The notes below the pieces were generated by a model. The model was not told the origin of the DNA. It searched no databases and saw nothing but the letters and a program-made list of their open reading frames with translations. From Capillidium heterosporum (lineage: Eukaryota > Entomophthoromycota > Entomophthoromycetes > Entomophthorales > Capillidiaceae): a DNA stretch of 64,000 nt. The position numbers and the translations under genes are program-made. This document shows, in pieces, positions 10,534-23,052 of this stretch (positions are counted from its first letter, which is position 1; every line of letters starts with the position of its first letter). The stretch lies in assembly GCA_016630905.1 (NCBI GenBank), contig WBMQ01000011.1, forward strand, positions 372,001 to 436,000, read 5' to 3'.

Positions 10534-11794
10534 ATGAGTTTGAAAAGTGAAAAGACAAAGAATTTACGTGGTATCGAATGGCGTTTTGTCGATTGGATAG
10601 TGGTAAATTTTTATTTCACCTTCAACCAGCACTAAGGTACAAGTAGAATCATGGTCCCTTGACTCAAGACAATGTACTGTTCTACTTTGAAAACTCTCCA
10701 TTTTTCGACAAAACCTGTATCAATTTGGTTGCTCGAATGCAGAATCAGATACAGGGAGCAGACAATCAGCAAGTTTTGAATTTAAAGTAATTGATTTAAA
10801 GCACATCTTTATTTATCTTCCTGATAGAGATCTTAAAGGAGTTATGTATGAAGTTATCAAATACAAGCTACCGCACCTCTTTATTATCCAGAAACATGAA
10901 AGGAAATCTCCAACTAGCGGTAAATTGAATTCTTTACTTGTCTAAAATTATAAATAGTTATACCTTTGGCTATCTACTACGTCGTCAACGGAAATGTCTA
11001 CGAATCTCCAGACCTTTATAGTATTCTATCCAATCGCATGGTATTCTTTAAATATTGGCAAATAATTTATTAGTTAAGCTTAATATGGTCAATCATTTGA
11101 ACAAAGCATTCAAGTCCATCTACCCCTTAGTGGACTTTAAGCCGTCGGAAGGTTATATTTGGAACGTCAAACAACCCGAATCAGTCATTGGTAAATTTTT
11201 AGTTCTTTTTACAAAGCACCAATCCAACTCTTATTTTTCAAATGCTAGAGGGTAAGAAGCTAGACGATGTAGTTGCTCAACAGAGTCAAGACTATCAACA
11301 AGCTATCGACCGAACTTTCCTTGTAGAAAGCAACAAGTTCAGTCAGGCATTACAGATGAAACCAGGCGATGGAACTGAAACTAACAAAGCTGAAACGGAT
11401 TCTTGGAAGGTTACCAAATCGTTTACCACCCAGGAATTGCTGTTAAAAGCGGTAATTTCTATACAGATGACAATCTATTTACCATTTATTTAGACTGCCG
11501 ATTATCAAAAAACAAAATCTGGTACATGTTTATGTCACATTATGTTTTCTAACTACAATGGTTTTATTTTGTAGCAACTTCTACACCTGGTGGTAACGAG
11601 GGAACCGCTCTTTTGAACCGTGGTCGTCGTCGTAAGGAGCATAGGGACAAAAATTCGCCGAGGTCGAGCTCGGGGGGTAGTGGTAGTGGAAAAAAAGGTT
11701 GGTGTTTATCTACATCTATTTCGAGTTTTATTAATTTTTAAATATAGCTAGGAATGCAAGTCGTATGGCTGAACTGCAGAAAGATCCCAAATGA
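10534..11794 (+). CDS. MED6: Mediator complex subunit 6
   Basis: Nine exons assembled by eye: 10534-10602, 10647-10786, 10828-10919, 10958-11040, 11079-11190, 11249-11451, 11494-11521, 11575-11697, 11748-11794; 298 aa. Conserved Med6 blocks span the joins: LTQDNVLFYFENSPFFDKTC, LKGVMYEVIKYKLPHLFIIQ, VIPLAIYYVVNGNVYESPDL and the FKPSEGYIWNV block. Med6 sits in the Mediator head and links activators to RNA polymerase II. The C-terminus is low-complexity, with an RGRRRKEHRDK basic stretch and a Gly/Ser run. Introns are 38-58 nt. The fourth (11041-11078) ends in TTAAG rather than the TTATTAG five bases upstream, because only the AAG site keeps the frame. The last intron's donor is GTTGGT, which is weak. 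The 28-nt seventh exon is the least certain part. Confidence 0.9.
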
Positions 11795-12431
11795 CAAATA
11801 TGTATTAAAGTATTTAATATTTATATTTTTTGATCCTTTATTTCACAGTATTTAAGAGTTTACTGGCATCATTAGTACTGTATGTTCAGTTTTAACCCTT
11901 AAATCCTACATCTATTTGAAATCATTCATTAATAGTATCAGCTGATTTTGAACTCTATAGTTGAATTATCAAATGACATCTGCAAAGTTTAATAAGTTTA
12001 TTAGAATTTGTACTATTGACGTTGAAAAGAATCTTAAATGCTGGTAGTAGATAGAGCATTATGAGGCAATCAGCAATACGACTTTAAAAGTATACCATCT
12101 AACAGCCTGTCTTCTTAAACGAGAAATATCCATATATTTTCAACAAATACTGCTAAAACAAAATCTCGATGTAGTGTAGCTATGTAATTATAGTACAGCC
12201 ACGACTTTCCCGATTATTTTGCTGTTTAGTTCAAAAATATATATCTCTATTGATTTTCTTAGTATACTCCAACAGCATTATAAATCGAAATGGAACTGGA
12301 TATTTACGTCAGAATCCACCATTTTAACCAGAAAGGCCAAATCTAGTTACGTCAATTTTGAAACTGAAACGTTATGAGATCGCTCAAGAACAATTTCAAT
12401 AACTATGAAAGTGAGTACTTTTTAGATCGGT
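11795..12431. other. Intergenic
   Basis: AT-rich, between MED6 and the calcineurin gene. No gene or repeat recognised. Confidence 0.5.
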
Positions 12432-14343
12432 ATGGAATCAAATAGAGTTGATAAGACGATAGTGACTATAGATGGGAAGCAGTACTCCACGGTAGATAGA
12501 ATACGATCAGGTAGCTAATACATCATTATTTACCTATACCATAATTTAACTACAATACTTACCCAAACCACTTTCAAAAAACTAGAAGTACCACCACCCA
12601 TTACCCAACCTTTAACCGACAATGAGTTCTTTACTGACGAAACGCTTACCATACCTTCAGTTGAGAACATTCAGAACTTCTTTGTGAACCAAGGCCGTTT
12701 AACTGAACTTCAAGCCATCTATTTACTCGAACATGCCAGTTTACTTTTTGAAAAGGAACCCAACTTGATCCATCTACCTGCACCTATAACGAGTAAGTTT
12801 ATTTTTAAACTTTCCAATACTTAGTTTTAGTTTGTGGGGATATCCATGGCCAGTTTTACGATCTCATCAAATTGTTTGAAGTGGGTGGCCATCCCAGCGA
12901 GACCCGGTACCTCTTTTTAGGTGACTATGTAGATAGAGGTTCCTTTGGGATAGAATGTTTTTTGCTGCTGTGCGCTTTGAAGATAGTTTATAAGGATACC
13001 TTTCACTTGCTTCGAGGCAACCACGAATGTGCACATTTGACGAAACATTTCACCTTCAAAGCTGAATGTAAAGCTTAGTGTTTTTGAAATTGATTTTTTA
13101 TAATTAGGTCAGCACAAATACTCGGTAAACGTCTACGACGCTTGTATAGCTACGTTTAACTATTTGCCTCTGGCAGCTGTCGTCAACAACCAATTTTTCT
13201 GCGTCCATGGAGGCTTATCCCCAGAACTTTTGACTTTTGAAGATATATTGAAGGTAGCTTTTTAGACAACTGGTTAGTTTTAACGTAGTTTAAAGATAGA
13301 TCGGTTCCGTGAACCTCCTTCATATGGGATAATGTGTGATCTACTGTGGGCAGATCCTGCTCCGAACTACGATACCTACGATCAAGACCATTACTTCTTG
13401 CACAATCCATCTCGTGGATGCTCCTATTACTACACGTAATTCATTTAATCTCTCCTAATATAGCTACAGTACACTAGCTGATGTTTAAATATAGTTACAA
13501 AGCGGTGTCGCAGTTTTTGACTCGAAACAAATTGACAGCCCTAGTACGAGCCCATGAAGCCCAGGATGCTGGTTACAAGCTCGGAAAATTGGTCCCATCG
13601 ACCGGTTTCCCCTCCATGGTCACTTTATTTTCAGCACCCAATTACCTAGATGCCTACAAGAACAAAGCTGCCATCCTGCACTACGACAAGGACAAGTTCA
13701 ACCTGCGCCAGTTTTCAGCACAGAACCACCCTTACATACTACCTCAGTTCATGGACGCATTTGCTTGGAGTTTACCGTTCGTTGGTGAAAAGAGTAATAT
13801 ATTTCAAATCAAAATGCAGCTAATTTTTATAAGTAACCGACATGCTGCTGGCCCTACTCAACATCTGCTCTACCGATGAACTCGACCAAGCCGAAGCCAA
13901 CCTAGAAGTAGAGAAGGAGGTCTTGAACCGACCGTTATCCTCCAGCGCCATTGAATCTAGACGTAACGTGGTTCGACGCAAGATTTTAGCGGTAGGTACC
14001 ATCAACAAGATGTTTGCAATTTTGCGCAAGGAGTCTGAATCCATCGACGAGCTGAAATCATTGATGGGGACACAGTCTCTACCACCAGGCTACCTTCAAC
14101 TTGGTGGTGAAGGGATACGACAAGGTAAGCTCATTTATTAGGTGGCATATTTTGACTTTTATCGTTGTAGCTATAAAGTCATTCGAAGAAGCCAAGGAGC
14201 TGGACGTTGAAAACGAACTTTTGCCGCATGACGAGGAAGATGGCGACGGCTTAGTTGAGGAGGAGGAAGCACTAATTGAACCTCCCGATTCCAAATTGGC
14301 CAAGTTGGCGGTACATATAGCTGGAAGTATGGTGTCCGAGTGA
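12432..14343 (+). CDS. CNA1: Calcineurin catalytic subunit A (PP2B)
   Basis: Eight exons: 12432-12510, 12586-12792, 12831-13067, 13108-13253, 13296-13435, 13495-13793, 13834-14124, 14171-14343; 523 aa, the usual size. The PPP-family metal and active-site motifs are intact: GDIHG (G98-G102), GDYVDRG (126-132) and RGNHE (157-161), then LRAHE-type [11 protein letters not shown] and SAPNYLD. After the catalytic domain come the calcineurin B-binding helix ([12 protein letters not shown]), a calmodulin-binding basic helix ([12 protein letters not shown]) and an autoinhibitory segment beginning [11 protein letters not shown]. It is therefore the Ca2+/calmodulin-activated Ser/Thr phosphatase that acts on Crz1/NFAT-type targets. 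Introns 13254-13295 and 13794-13833 end in AAAG and ATAAG; the nearby TAG sites break conserved sequence. The N-terminus before VPPP is short and variable, as normal. Confidence 0.96.
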
Positions 14344-15061
14344 GATCTATTTATAAATTTTTGATGTCAAATTTCATTTCTTAGGTATGCATCCAATAGT
14401 TATCAAACTTTGATAGTGTACTTATATACTGCTAAATAGGTTAAATTTTCAATATATTTCTCACATGTACCCATACATTTTTATCTTTAAAATTGCTATA
14501 TTTTGAACTTTAAAATTCAATTTCTTAATGAAACGGAGATTGCTTCTTGAAAGAGATATCTCATGAAACGAAATAGCTTTGATACTTAAATGTAAAAGAT
14601 GGTATTGATTTTATGACAAATTACTGCTGTTTGGTTATTAAAATCTAAAAGGAAGTCTGATATATAGCTTAACGTACTAGCCTACAATATATTTAACTAG
14701 TTGACACCACATATTTAGATATTCCAGTATTGAAGAATTGAAATATTTCTATACACTATAAATTATCAAGAACTAGGACATTGCTTGAGAAATGCTATAG
14801 CTGAAACCGTAATTCAAAAAATTATACTTGTATACAAACTATTTTAGTTCAAGATAAAACTATCAAAGGCCTTAAAAGCAAAGCATAAAAAATTATAACA
14901 TACTGCTATTATTTACTTATCTATCAAAGAATATAATGAGGCAAACTACCTAAAGGGTTACCGAACCGATATCATGTATCGCAGCATATATAAACATCGA
15001 AATTTCTCAATTTTAGACTTTAAACTATAAGCTTCAACTTCCAGCCATGAAAAAATGCATA
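14344..15061. other. Intergenic, tail to tail
   Basis: Strongly AT-rich spacer between the 3' ends of the calcineurin and Zn2Cys6 genes. Nothing recognised. Confidence 0.5.
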
Positions 15062-17242
15062 TCACTCATTTTTGTTACCTTTGTTTGGGATAGGCACACC
15101 GAGATTGTTGCCAACCATAGCACCGTTGGCATCTAGCAGTAAATTCATATACATGAGCCGATCTCGATCCTCAATGAGAGGGCGCGAATCGCTTTGGCTG
15201 CCGTTGATGGAGGTCAAATTACTGAAAGTGGTAGGGTACATGGGCTGGGATCCACTAGTCAAGTCTCCAACCCCGAAACCCATATCGGTGAACGGGTTAG
15301 GTTGGGCCGCCAACGATGGGGGGAGATGAGAGGCTAACAAATTGGGGGCCGAGGCTATAGTCTGCGGCAAATCGAACCGCATGTTGTTGGGTAAAGCTGA
15401 AAAGGGGATGCTGGCGTCGCTGGTACCGATCTGGGGCAGGTTAAAGCGATCGTGCATTGTGATGACATCGGGCATCACTAAATTACCAAAGAAGAGATTG
15501 CTCTGGCTGTAAGCGCCGTTGGTCGGGGTCAAATTGCTGGAGCCGATGGCCTTAGTCGCGTTGTAGTTGGTGTGACGCTTATTGTGCAACTCTTGTAGCA
15601 GCTGGCAGTACTTGTCGGCCATGGACCAGTAGAGGCAATTCAGTTTAAGTAGCTTGAAGTTGCTGGCAAAGTTATTTTGAGATTCAAGTAGCTGCTCCCA
15701 ACTGAGGTGATCGACTTGATCCAGGTAGAAGGAGTTGGCCAGGAAGAGGCAGTAGTTGTAGAAAAAGGGGGTTTGGCTCAGGTCGTAGTGCTTGGCGACC
15801 TGGCTCAACAGATGGGAGACAGAGTCTGCAGCAAGCTGGCATTTACGTCGGGATAGATCAAACGAATCGTCGATCGATGAAGTATGCAAAATTAACGTGA
15901 TTGTTTTGTATAGAGCATGCATGTACCATACCTGATCGGCTGGTGGTCCAGGGTTTGACTTGGGTTTATCGAGGGGGCAGTTTTCCAACTGCATGGAAGG
16001 GGGCAGGGTTTTGGGCCAAGAATCGATCAGCGAGTCTAGTAAGTTGATGTGCTGTTGTAAGACAGATGGAGTAGGCAAGTAAACCTTGGGTGTGTTGATC
16101 AACTTACCAACCTTGTTCAAGATCGTAATCAGCTTTACGTAGCATGAGTAATATGGTTCTCCCGAGTTGGGCTTGATCGAAGCGGGTACGGACTGGTGGA
16201 AATCCTGGTCCCATCTACCATCTTCACTCGGCAGAGCAACAAAGGTCAACTGATCCTGGACGGCGGGTGGGCGTCCGGTTGCAGCACAGGTATACCCATC
16301 GATAGTATAGCAGGACCACCAGATACGACGTTGGAACTCGGCGTCGACCCAGCTGATATGTGAAGCGGGTGAACCTTCTCCAAGTAGCTCGTCGACTCTA
16401 TGGATAGCCAGGAAGTGGGCGACCCTGATAGCCATACCGCCGTAAAGCCATCCACGGGCAGCTAGACCTCGCTGATATAATGACTTACAGAGCAGTACCA
16501 TGGCAATCAAGAAATCCAAGTTAAAGTTGTTGATACCTATAAACTGGCTCAGTGCATAAGCTTCGAAGATTTCGCCCTTCCTCCATGCGACGACATCGGG
16601 TATCTGCGGGTGGTTGGAGAATTTGGCTACCACTGAGAACATGGCGTAGAGCAAGTAGGTTGGGATGTCGTTTTCACGATATCGCTTGAAAAAAGTCGAA
16701 GGATGTAAGACGGGAAAGATGGGTTGGTACACTTCAAAGTACAATTTAAACAGGTGATGGGCCAAGTCAGGGGTAACGATCTCCAACTTACCTAAGCCTT
16801 TGGTAGGCTCCGTGATGACAAACCCATCGGGGAATCTACTTGCCAAAGAGGCCTCTGAATCGGGTTCTTTTTCCGGTTCCGGTCTCATCCGCGGTAATGA
16901 TTGGGAGCTACCTAAGTTATCGGATATCTTGGTAAAAATATTGGCCAGCTTGTCCATCTTCTTCTCCACCATCTCCAATCTAAACTCCAAACGGCTATTC
17001 TGCCCCTGTCTAGGACCTCTCTTGTTGATCTTGGATGGGTAGGTACAGTTCTGTCGAGTACGTGTACACACTCCACAGGATGGCCGGCCCCCATCGCACT
17101 TGACTTTTTTGAGGTGGCATACAGTACAGGCTTGGGTAAGTCTCTTGCGTCGCTCCGCGTTGTCGTTGGAGTTGAGTGGCTTGCTCATACTTGGAGAGTT
17201 TTCGGTCGATTGGCCGTTGCTGGAAATATTTTGGCTCGACAT
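15062..17242 (-). CDS. Zn2Cys6 transcription factor with fungal_trans domain
   Basis: Single exon. I start at the ATG 17242 (726 aa); the open frame extends upstream only from a GTG. The binuclear zinc cluster spans C39-C66 with spacing C-x2-C-x6-C-x6-C-x2-C-x6-C, followed by a linker RGPRQGQNSRLEF and a short coiled coil (about 80-100). The middle homology region starts with HLFKLYFEVYQPIFPVLHPS and contains FQRRIWWSCYTIDGYTCAATG, typical of PF04082 regulators. The C-terminal third is Asn/Ser/Pro-rich, a likely activation region. It should be a nuclear regulator binding CGG-type half sites. The RGPRQG linker recalls regulators of carbon or polysaccharide use (XlnR-like), but I cannot assign a target pathway. 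Its sequence is more GC-rich than the flanks, as expected for long coding DNA. Confidence 0.93.
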   Translation of the reverse strand: MSSQNISSNGQSTENSPSMSKPLNSNDNAERRKRLTQACTVCHLKKVKCDGGRPSCGVCTRTRQNCTYPSKINKRGPRQGQNSRLEFRLEMVEKKMDKLANIFTKISDNLGSSQSLPRMRPEPEKEPDSEASLASRFPDGFVITEPTKGLGKLEIVTPDLAHHLFKLYFEVYQPIFPVLHPSTFFKRYRENDIPTYLLYAMFSVVAKFSNHPQIPDVVAWRKGEIFEAYALSQFIGINNFNLDFLIAMVLLCKSLYQRGLAARGWLYGGMAIRVAHFLAIHRVDELLGEGSPASHISWVDAEFQRRIWWSCYTIDGYTCAATGRPPAVQDQLTFVALPSEDGRWDQDFHQSVPASIKPNSGEPYYSCYVKLITILNKVGKLINTPKVYLPTPSVLQQHINLLDSLIDSWPKTLPPSMQLENCPLDKPKSNPGPPADQVWYMHALYKTITLILHTSSIDDSFDLSRRKCQLAADSVSHLLSQVAKHYDLSQTPFFYNYCLFLANSFYLDQVDHLSWEQLLESQNNFASNFKLLKLNCLYWSMADKYCQLLQELHNKRHTNYNATKAIGSSNLTPTNGAYSQSNLFFGNLVMPDVITMHDRFNLPQIGTSDASIPFSALPNNMRFDLPQTIASAPNLLASHLPPSLAAQPNPFTDMGFGVGDLTSGSQPMYPTTFSNLTSINGSQSDSRPLIEDRDRLMYMNLLLDANGAMVGNNLGVPIPNKGNKNE

Positions 17243-18876
17243 ATTTGTGCTCAGTCCTTGAGAATTGAAGTAGTATTTTTGGCCTGATGCTTTTATTACC
17301 AAGTGATGCACAAGTTAGTCGCTATGATGAATTGTGATTGGACTTTGCTTTTTGGATTAGTTTGATTTGTAAAAATTTAAGCTATATCGGGGTATAGTCC
17401 AATTGATATCTTGAAGACCTTTGCATGAATGAAAGAAGTTAACACGTTCTAAAAAGAAGAGCGGGTTCTTCTTTTGAACCGTCGACAAGCCCTGATGGCT
17501 TAATTGTAGTTGAATTTCGGAAGGACTGGTAGAACTTTTTGCGAAGTCCGCCGTTTCCGTGTCCACGAAGGTACTCTAAAGCTAGAATAGATTTGCACTT
17601 ATTGCAAAATTAAACTTGGTCCCTGACACAATGGCAGATTAGTAATCTATTTAGTTCTTTACGATGGAGGATATTGCTGTATGGAGTAATAATTTTTACA
17701 GATAATGACAACCTAGGATAATATCCGACCACCTTCAAGGTCTTTGGAAAGGTAGCAAGCTATTTTTATACTGGTCTATGGACACATGGTCTGCTTGGAC
17801 CCGATCGAACATTCTTTGCTAATAAACATACGTATACTGGTTTAGAGTATACGAATAGATATCATAGGCATTGTATATCTCTAATCTATTTTGACCGCTG
17901 AGCTATAGAATACATATATAATTTTAGTTACCAGCCAATACAATAACTATAATAGACTAGTTAAGAGCCTCCAGAAATACACTCCAATCATTTTATATCA
18001 GCAATTTTCTTGAAAACAACTTATTATAGTATAGCCTCAATAAACTTTTCGGACTAAGTCTATAGTAGAAATCTGAGCATCATGCTAACCTCGCCTGCGG
18101 GACTTTGTATTGCCATTTATTACTTTTGCACAGCTTCAACCTATTCTGATAGGAATCCCATTTCATCAATCTCTGGATTTTATCTATCAGCTAGTGGAAA
18201 TTAAATAGCTTGGAAACAATCATAGAATGCAAAATATAGTGTCACTTTGACAAGCTTTTCAATGTGCATAGGTCAAACTTTTACTTTGAATCGATGTCAG
18301 TATATCACAGTAGAATATCGATTACTAATTAGCAAAGCTAGTCAAAGCACTTGAAGATGTAGCACTGGTAATACAAACTTAGACGCATACATTTGTAGGT
18401 TTAAAATACAAACATGGTATATTAAGGCTATTTAGCAGCTCTACATAACAAACTATATATATTCTAACGTATAATAAACTTTTGGAGAATTTTACTATAG
18501 CGAAACAGTAATACCATCAACTAAAAATTTACACCTCGAAAAATACTATAAGCCTATAATATTTAAGCAACTTTATGAGAACTAGGGGTTAAACTAGGTT
18601 AGCAAGGCAAAGTCAAATAAATTAAAACCATTTAGTTGAATTGGAGACGTCAGGAGCGTCATTCGGATGCACCAGATTTATAAGAAACAAGAATGGACGG
18701 CTGGGTAGGTCGCCTGAGGTGGCTGAATTTAGGGAAGAGGCGCTGGACGTATCGGTTAGTATTAAAAGGGTATGGAGGAGTAAATGGCGACAATGGCAAG
18801 GTCCTAGTCCTAGTTAGGGTCGTGGTCGGGAGGATGCGTATTAATACCTGTGCAAGCAGTGGAAGTAATCTTGCAT
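17243..18876. other. Intergenic
   Basis: Upstream region of the Zn2Cys6 gene and downstream region of SIP5. A 69-codon minus frame at 17357-17566 begins at GTG and is not supported. Bases about 18650-18876 are GC-richer than the rest, perhaps SIP5 3' UTR; minus-strand frames there are closed. Confidence 0.45.
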
Positions 18877-20125
18877 CTAGTTATTGAAGATGGGGAGGGA
18901 CTCCGAGGCATTGGTGACGGAGGCTGTTGATTTATCCCCATTCAAATTGGTGGTTGGGGCTTCTCCATTATTGGCTGAGGGTGAGTTGGAATTTTGAGTA
19001 TCCATGGGTGGTGGGGATGCCACTTGCTCACGATTGGTCAACGTTAGTTCACTTTCAGCTGCGTCGGTAGTAGTAGCTTCTTCGTTTTGGGATTGGTTCT
19101 GGCGCCGCTCACGCTCTTCAGCCTCCTGTATGGAGGCCCGGATCGCCTCCATGATCATCATCTCCTCTAGATCTACCCCCATGGACTGCATGGCCAAAAA
19201 GTACTCGCCATAATCACCATCCCCACTGCGGTTACGTCGAGGTCGTAACGACAGGAAGCGGCCTGGATTGACGACAGTGTTTCGGGGAGGATCAGGTTTA
19301 GGACGAAGGTGCTCGGGGCGGATGGTATCTATTGATATAAGTAATATGTGGATGTAAGAATGTACCAATGGCTACTGAGGTTGCCTTTTTATGCAGTTCG
19401 GGTTTGACTTTAACTGTGGCCTTCAAAGCTTAAGTTTATATTCAACTAAATAATTTACCTCAGGATTTGCCTCAAAATGAGGGTTTTCTAAGTAGGAATA
19501 CTGGGTTGAAAAATTTTCCTGGGCACAGTAAGGACACCTAATAGCGTTAGCTTAATTATTCCAAAAGATTTACAGTGGTGGTTTGTCGGATCCTTCGGTA
19601 CGTTTAATTTGAATTAGACATTCGGTGCATATCGGTTCATCGCAACAGGAAGAGTAGTTTATATTGCGTGGGTACAGCTAAACATACGTATGAGAATAGT
19701 TTGTAAAGTAAAGTTACCAGGAAACAGATGGGACATTCTAAAGCGCATTTGTACAAAGTAGCCATAGTCTCTAGTGAAATCTCCTTATCCTTCTTGGTAG
19801 TTGGGATTTTGAGGGACTTTGATTTACTGTGGCCAGAGTTCGTTTTCGATTTGGAAGTTATACTTGAAGTAAAGCTGGAGTTGGAAGTGTCATGGGAGAG
19901 TGATTTGGGGCGGTTCGATTGGGGTGAAGGATCCATAAGTATGGTGTCTATTTCTCCTGGGTCGTTTAACCCCTTGTAGAACGGAGCAATCTTACGTGAA
20001 GTTATCAAGTTCTTTACCAGCTTGACGTCGTAGTCCTTGGCAGCGCTGCTGTAGACTCCAAATGGAACAAATTTACCTAGGTCGAATGTCTCTTCGCCTT
20101 TAAATTTAGCTTGACTGTTCCCCAT
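18877..20125 (-). CDS. SIP5: SIP5 homologue (RING-like zinc protein, Snf1-interacting family)
   Basis: Five exons on minus: 19718-20125, 19574-19677, 19459-19537, 19366-19420, 18877-19328; 365 aa. It starts MGNSQAKFK (a possible N-myristoylation site) and then shows KFVPFGVYS, LVKNLITSRKIAPFYKGL, the zinc segment ECPICFLYYP...INYSSCCDEPICTEC...PLCPYC, and the downstream TIRPEHLRP and EAIRASIQEAEE blocks. This order matches yeast Sip5, which binds the Snf1 kinase and Reg1 phosphatase subunit in glucose signalling; related proteins act as E3 ligase-like factors. Introns are 36-40 nt; that at 19421-19458 ends in TTTGAAG. The C-terminus is a low-complexity Asn/Ser/Thr tail ending IFNN. Function in this organism is inferred from the family. 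Confidence 0.9.
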
Positions 20126-21737
20126 CCTTTATGATAACTATGGCAAAGTTGGTTTGAAATTGGCGTATAGTATAGTTTGCTATTTACCCTTTGCAGTTGT
20201 TGGCTTGGTAAACCTTTATATGCTTAGTTAGTTGGACCTGGTAAATACTCTTACTGAATAGGCTTGACTGGAATAAGGCCAAATAACTGAGTGCAAAACA
20301 ATTCTGATGAAGCTAAAATTCTGAATCAACTCAAACTGCCCTAACTAGCACTAGTTACCGATTGGCTTCGATGTCATGCCTCGTCTTCTCTGATACAGAT
20401 GAAAGTTAATGCAAATTAGTCATAACCCGCCAAACTGGTCAGATTGGGCAAATAAACCCTAAGAAATGGAGTTAGTGCGATGCGCAATTACCTAACGCTA
20501 CCGGTTCCATACAAGCAACTTGGAAAATAATTTGATTTTACCTAAGTTGCGGTTAAATGGAATTCTTACTGCAGACAATATGACTAAAGCTACCTACATT
20601 CTCAAGGCGGATTGGCTTATTAACCGCTGTTCAGTCTGGAATGGGCTTTGTAGGGTTCAATGCCTTGAAGTTTGGTGTGCTAAATCGTTCAGAATTAATA
20701 GCGTAAGTTTACAACTGAATTTGTAGATCTTTAGTTATAAATTAGGAACAGAGTAGCAAATGTTTTTCACACGACAACTCATTACAAGTGTGCGTACTGC
20801 ACCTTTTAAATATACCTTGACGCTAATCTTTTCAACAATAGTATTGTATTCTATTTAAAACACCTAATCTCTAGGCCTTTGATTTATAACAACTTTGTAT
20901 TCATATCTTTCCCTTATACTCCGTTGTTTAGGGTATATTTTAGAGTTTCGGCATATTTGATCCCTTGATATGGACAAGTTTTCAATACATTTGCTACATT
21001 TGCGCTATACAATTAGTCCATATTAATACAAGCTATTAAGTGTATACACATGTCAAGTCTAATATTTATTATGGGAATCTCGCAGTTAGATCTAGTGCTT
21101 ACTAATATTTGTCTTTTATCACAAATCACCCTATAATCTATATGCACCCTTGAAAGGGAATCAACATTTGATGCAAGACCGGATTTGCTGATGTCAGTGA
21201 GGATGTAGAATTTATTGAATAACTTGAATTTCCGTTAACTGTATAATCCATTATATAATCAATCTGTCAACACTATACATACAAATGTGTATTTAATGAA
21301 TACATAGCTTGTAATAGTATAAATCAACTGGTATAAATTTTATTAATAAATTTCCTCATCACTTTTATTTGATCAACATCTCCAGTTTCTAAGATAAATA
21401 CAATCACTATTTCCCACCCGACCAAGAGATCATCTTTTAAAGTATTATTAGGACGATCCTGTAATTCAAATAAAAATCGATATTGGAACATGGACGATTA
21501 CCCGCCTACAACCAAAACTTCATCTGGAAGGACTACAAGCCGAAAACTTGAAATCGAAACTTGAGTAGACAATTATAACGATGTAGATCCCACCACTATA
21601 TAGTTTACTTCCTTTTATGACGATAACTTAAACTTGAGAAACCGATCTACGTTTTCAATAAAAGTATATAAGCAACTTTAGGGTATTGTTTCAAATTATA
21701 AAATAGATTTGTAGAATAGTTGTTCAAATTAGAAATT
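20126..21737. other. Intergenic, left edge of the accessory block
   Basis: A somewhat GC-richer stretch at 20340-20730 has no supported gene (a 68-codon frame at 20520 looks like chance). From about 21440 on, the sequence is recognisably similar to the region upstream of copy C (29460-29620 on minus), so the duplication begins near here. Confidence 0.45.
21582..21672 (+). promoter_or_regulatory. Shared promoter module, copy A
   Basis: TGTAGATCC at 21582-21590, then a pyrimidine block (TTACTTCCTTTT), a 28-base core at 21631-21658 beginning AACTTGAGAAACCGATCTAC, then TATATAA within 21664-21672. The same parts, in the same order, precede copies B and C. GTAGATC and GATCTAC are inverted repeats of each other. 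Confidence 0.7.
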
Positions 21738-23052
21738 ATGAAGTTCTTTACCTCCAAAGATGAAAGACCTGCCTTACTGGCAACCATCCTACCTGTAATC
21801 ACCTTCGTTCGTCTTACCCAACCTGGCATCCGGGTTGATTGTATCGCCTAAGCCCTATATCCATTACCCACCTATTCATAGACCACCTTTCTCCCCACTC
21901 CGACAGATCATTGATAAGGTGCTACAGCTCCCATATGACGATTTTGCTCAAAACCTCGCCAAGAAATTCGGTTTGGATATCCTGACTTTGACTTGGGAGG
22001 ATACAGGTCGAAGTTTCGGTTCCAGTGTCGGACCCAACATATCCGATATGACCATTCGAGTTCTAGACGAGCCAATGCCTGTCATTAGACAACCCAACTT
22101 CTCCGACATGACCTTTGAGTATGAGATGAGTCGCATTCCTATTGTCGTCGGTAACGAAGGCGGCACAACCAAGACAATCCCGTTGGACCAATACTTGAAG
22201 GAGATCTACAAATATACAGACTTACCTTACGGCACAAACCTCTACGAGCCTGGTAGAGACAGTAAAGTCTTGGTGTCGACTCAAGCCTGTCTTTTACCAG
22301 TCGCTAAGCTGAGCAACGGCTATACCGCTAAACCTGAACCCAGTGAATTCTATGTCCAGATTTACAACTACCAGTCCCATCCTGAAGATCCAGCCGTCCT
22401 ATACATTTTAGCTACCAGCAAAGGCACTTCGCCACAACTACCTACTTCCAGTGGCTACGAGCATCAAAAACTCTACTTCAACGACAATGGAGTCAAACGA
22501 GCCTTGACTGCTCAACGGCTATCCCAAACTCGATTGGATAAAGGAGAAACCGATCTAAAAGCACCTAAAACTGAGGAAGAAGCCAAAGACAACAGTGTCT
22601 TTGTTATCCAATACCTTTGAAGCATAAGGAATATGTGAGACCTCCTATATATGCGTATGGATCTGGTGGTGGTATGGAAATGGAGAGTTCTGTTGCTTTT
22701 GATGGGGCACCAGCACCACAAGCCATGATGATGCGATCAGCCATAAAGGAGAAAGTGGATGTCGAGGATGCCACTTGTCTCACTTTCCAAGGAAGACTTT
22801 GGTACATATCCTAAGATTACTCGAAGGATCATACGTGATGCTAGGTTCCCAGTTCGAGCTACTATTCAGTTTTACAAGGCAACTAGTAATGGTGAGGTAA
22901 ATGAGGATGTTATTCGTACTATCTATGAGGGCATGGAAAAGGCTCGAAACCAAGGAGACTTTTATGGCTCTTTGGTTACCGATAGAGAAGCTAGAAATCA
23001 ACGGGTTACTGCCCCTGATACTCATGATTATAATTTTTATAGATTTTCGTAA
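21738..23052 (+). pseudogene. Secreted-protein family copy A, frame-broken
   Basis: Unrecognised family. The copy starts MKFFTSKDERPALLATI, a signal-peptide-like start, and contains the family core with GLDILTLTWEDTGRSFGSSV and VGPNISDMTIRVLD. It reads in pieces: relative to copy C it has about three single-base frame breaks, so as sequenced it cannot give the full protein. The coding DNA is otherwise almost identical to copy C over both long arms, apart from one short replaced segment near 22635-22745. Breaks in so young a copy may be assembly errors of near-identical repeats rather than true decay. Its promoter module is intact. The core lacks any enzymatic motif I know. Confidence 0.7.
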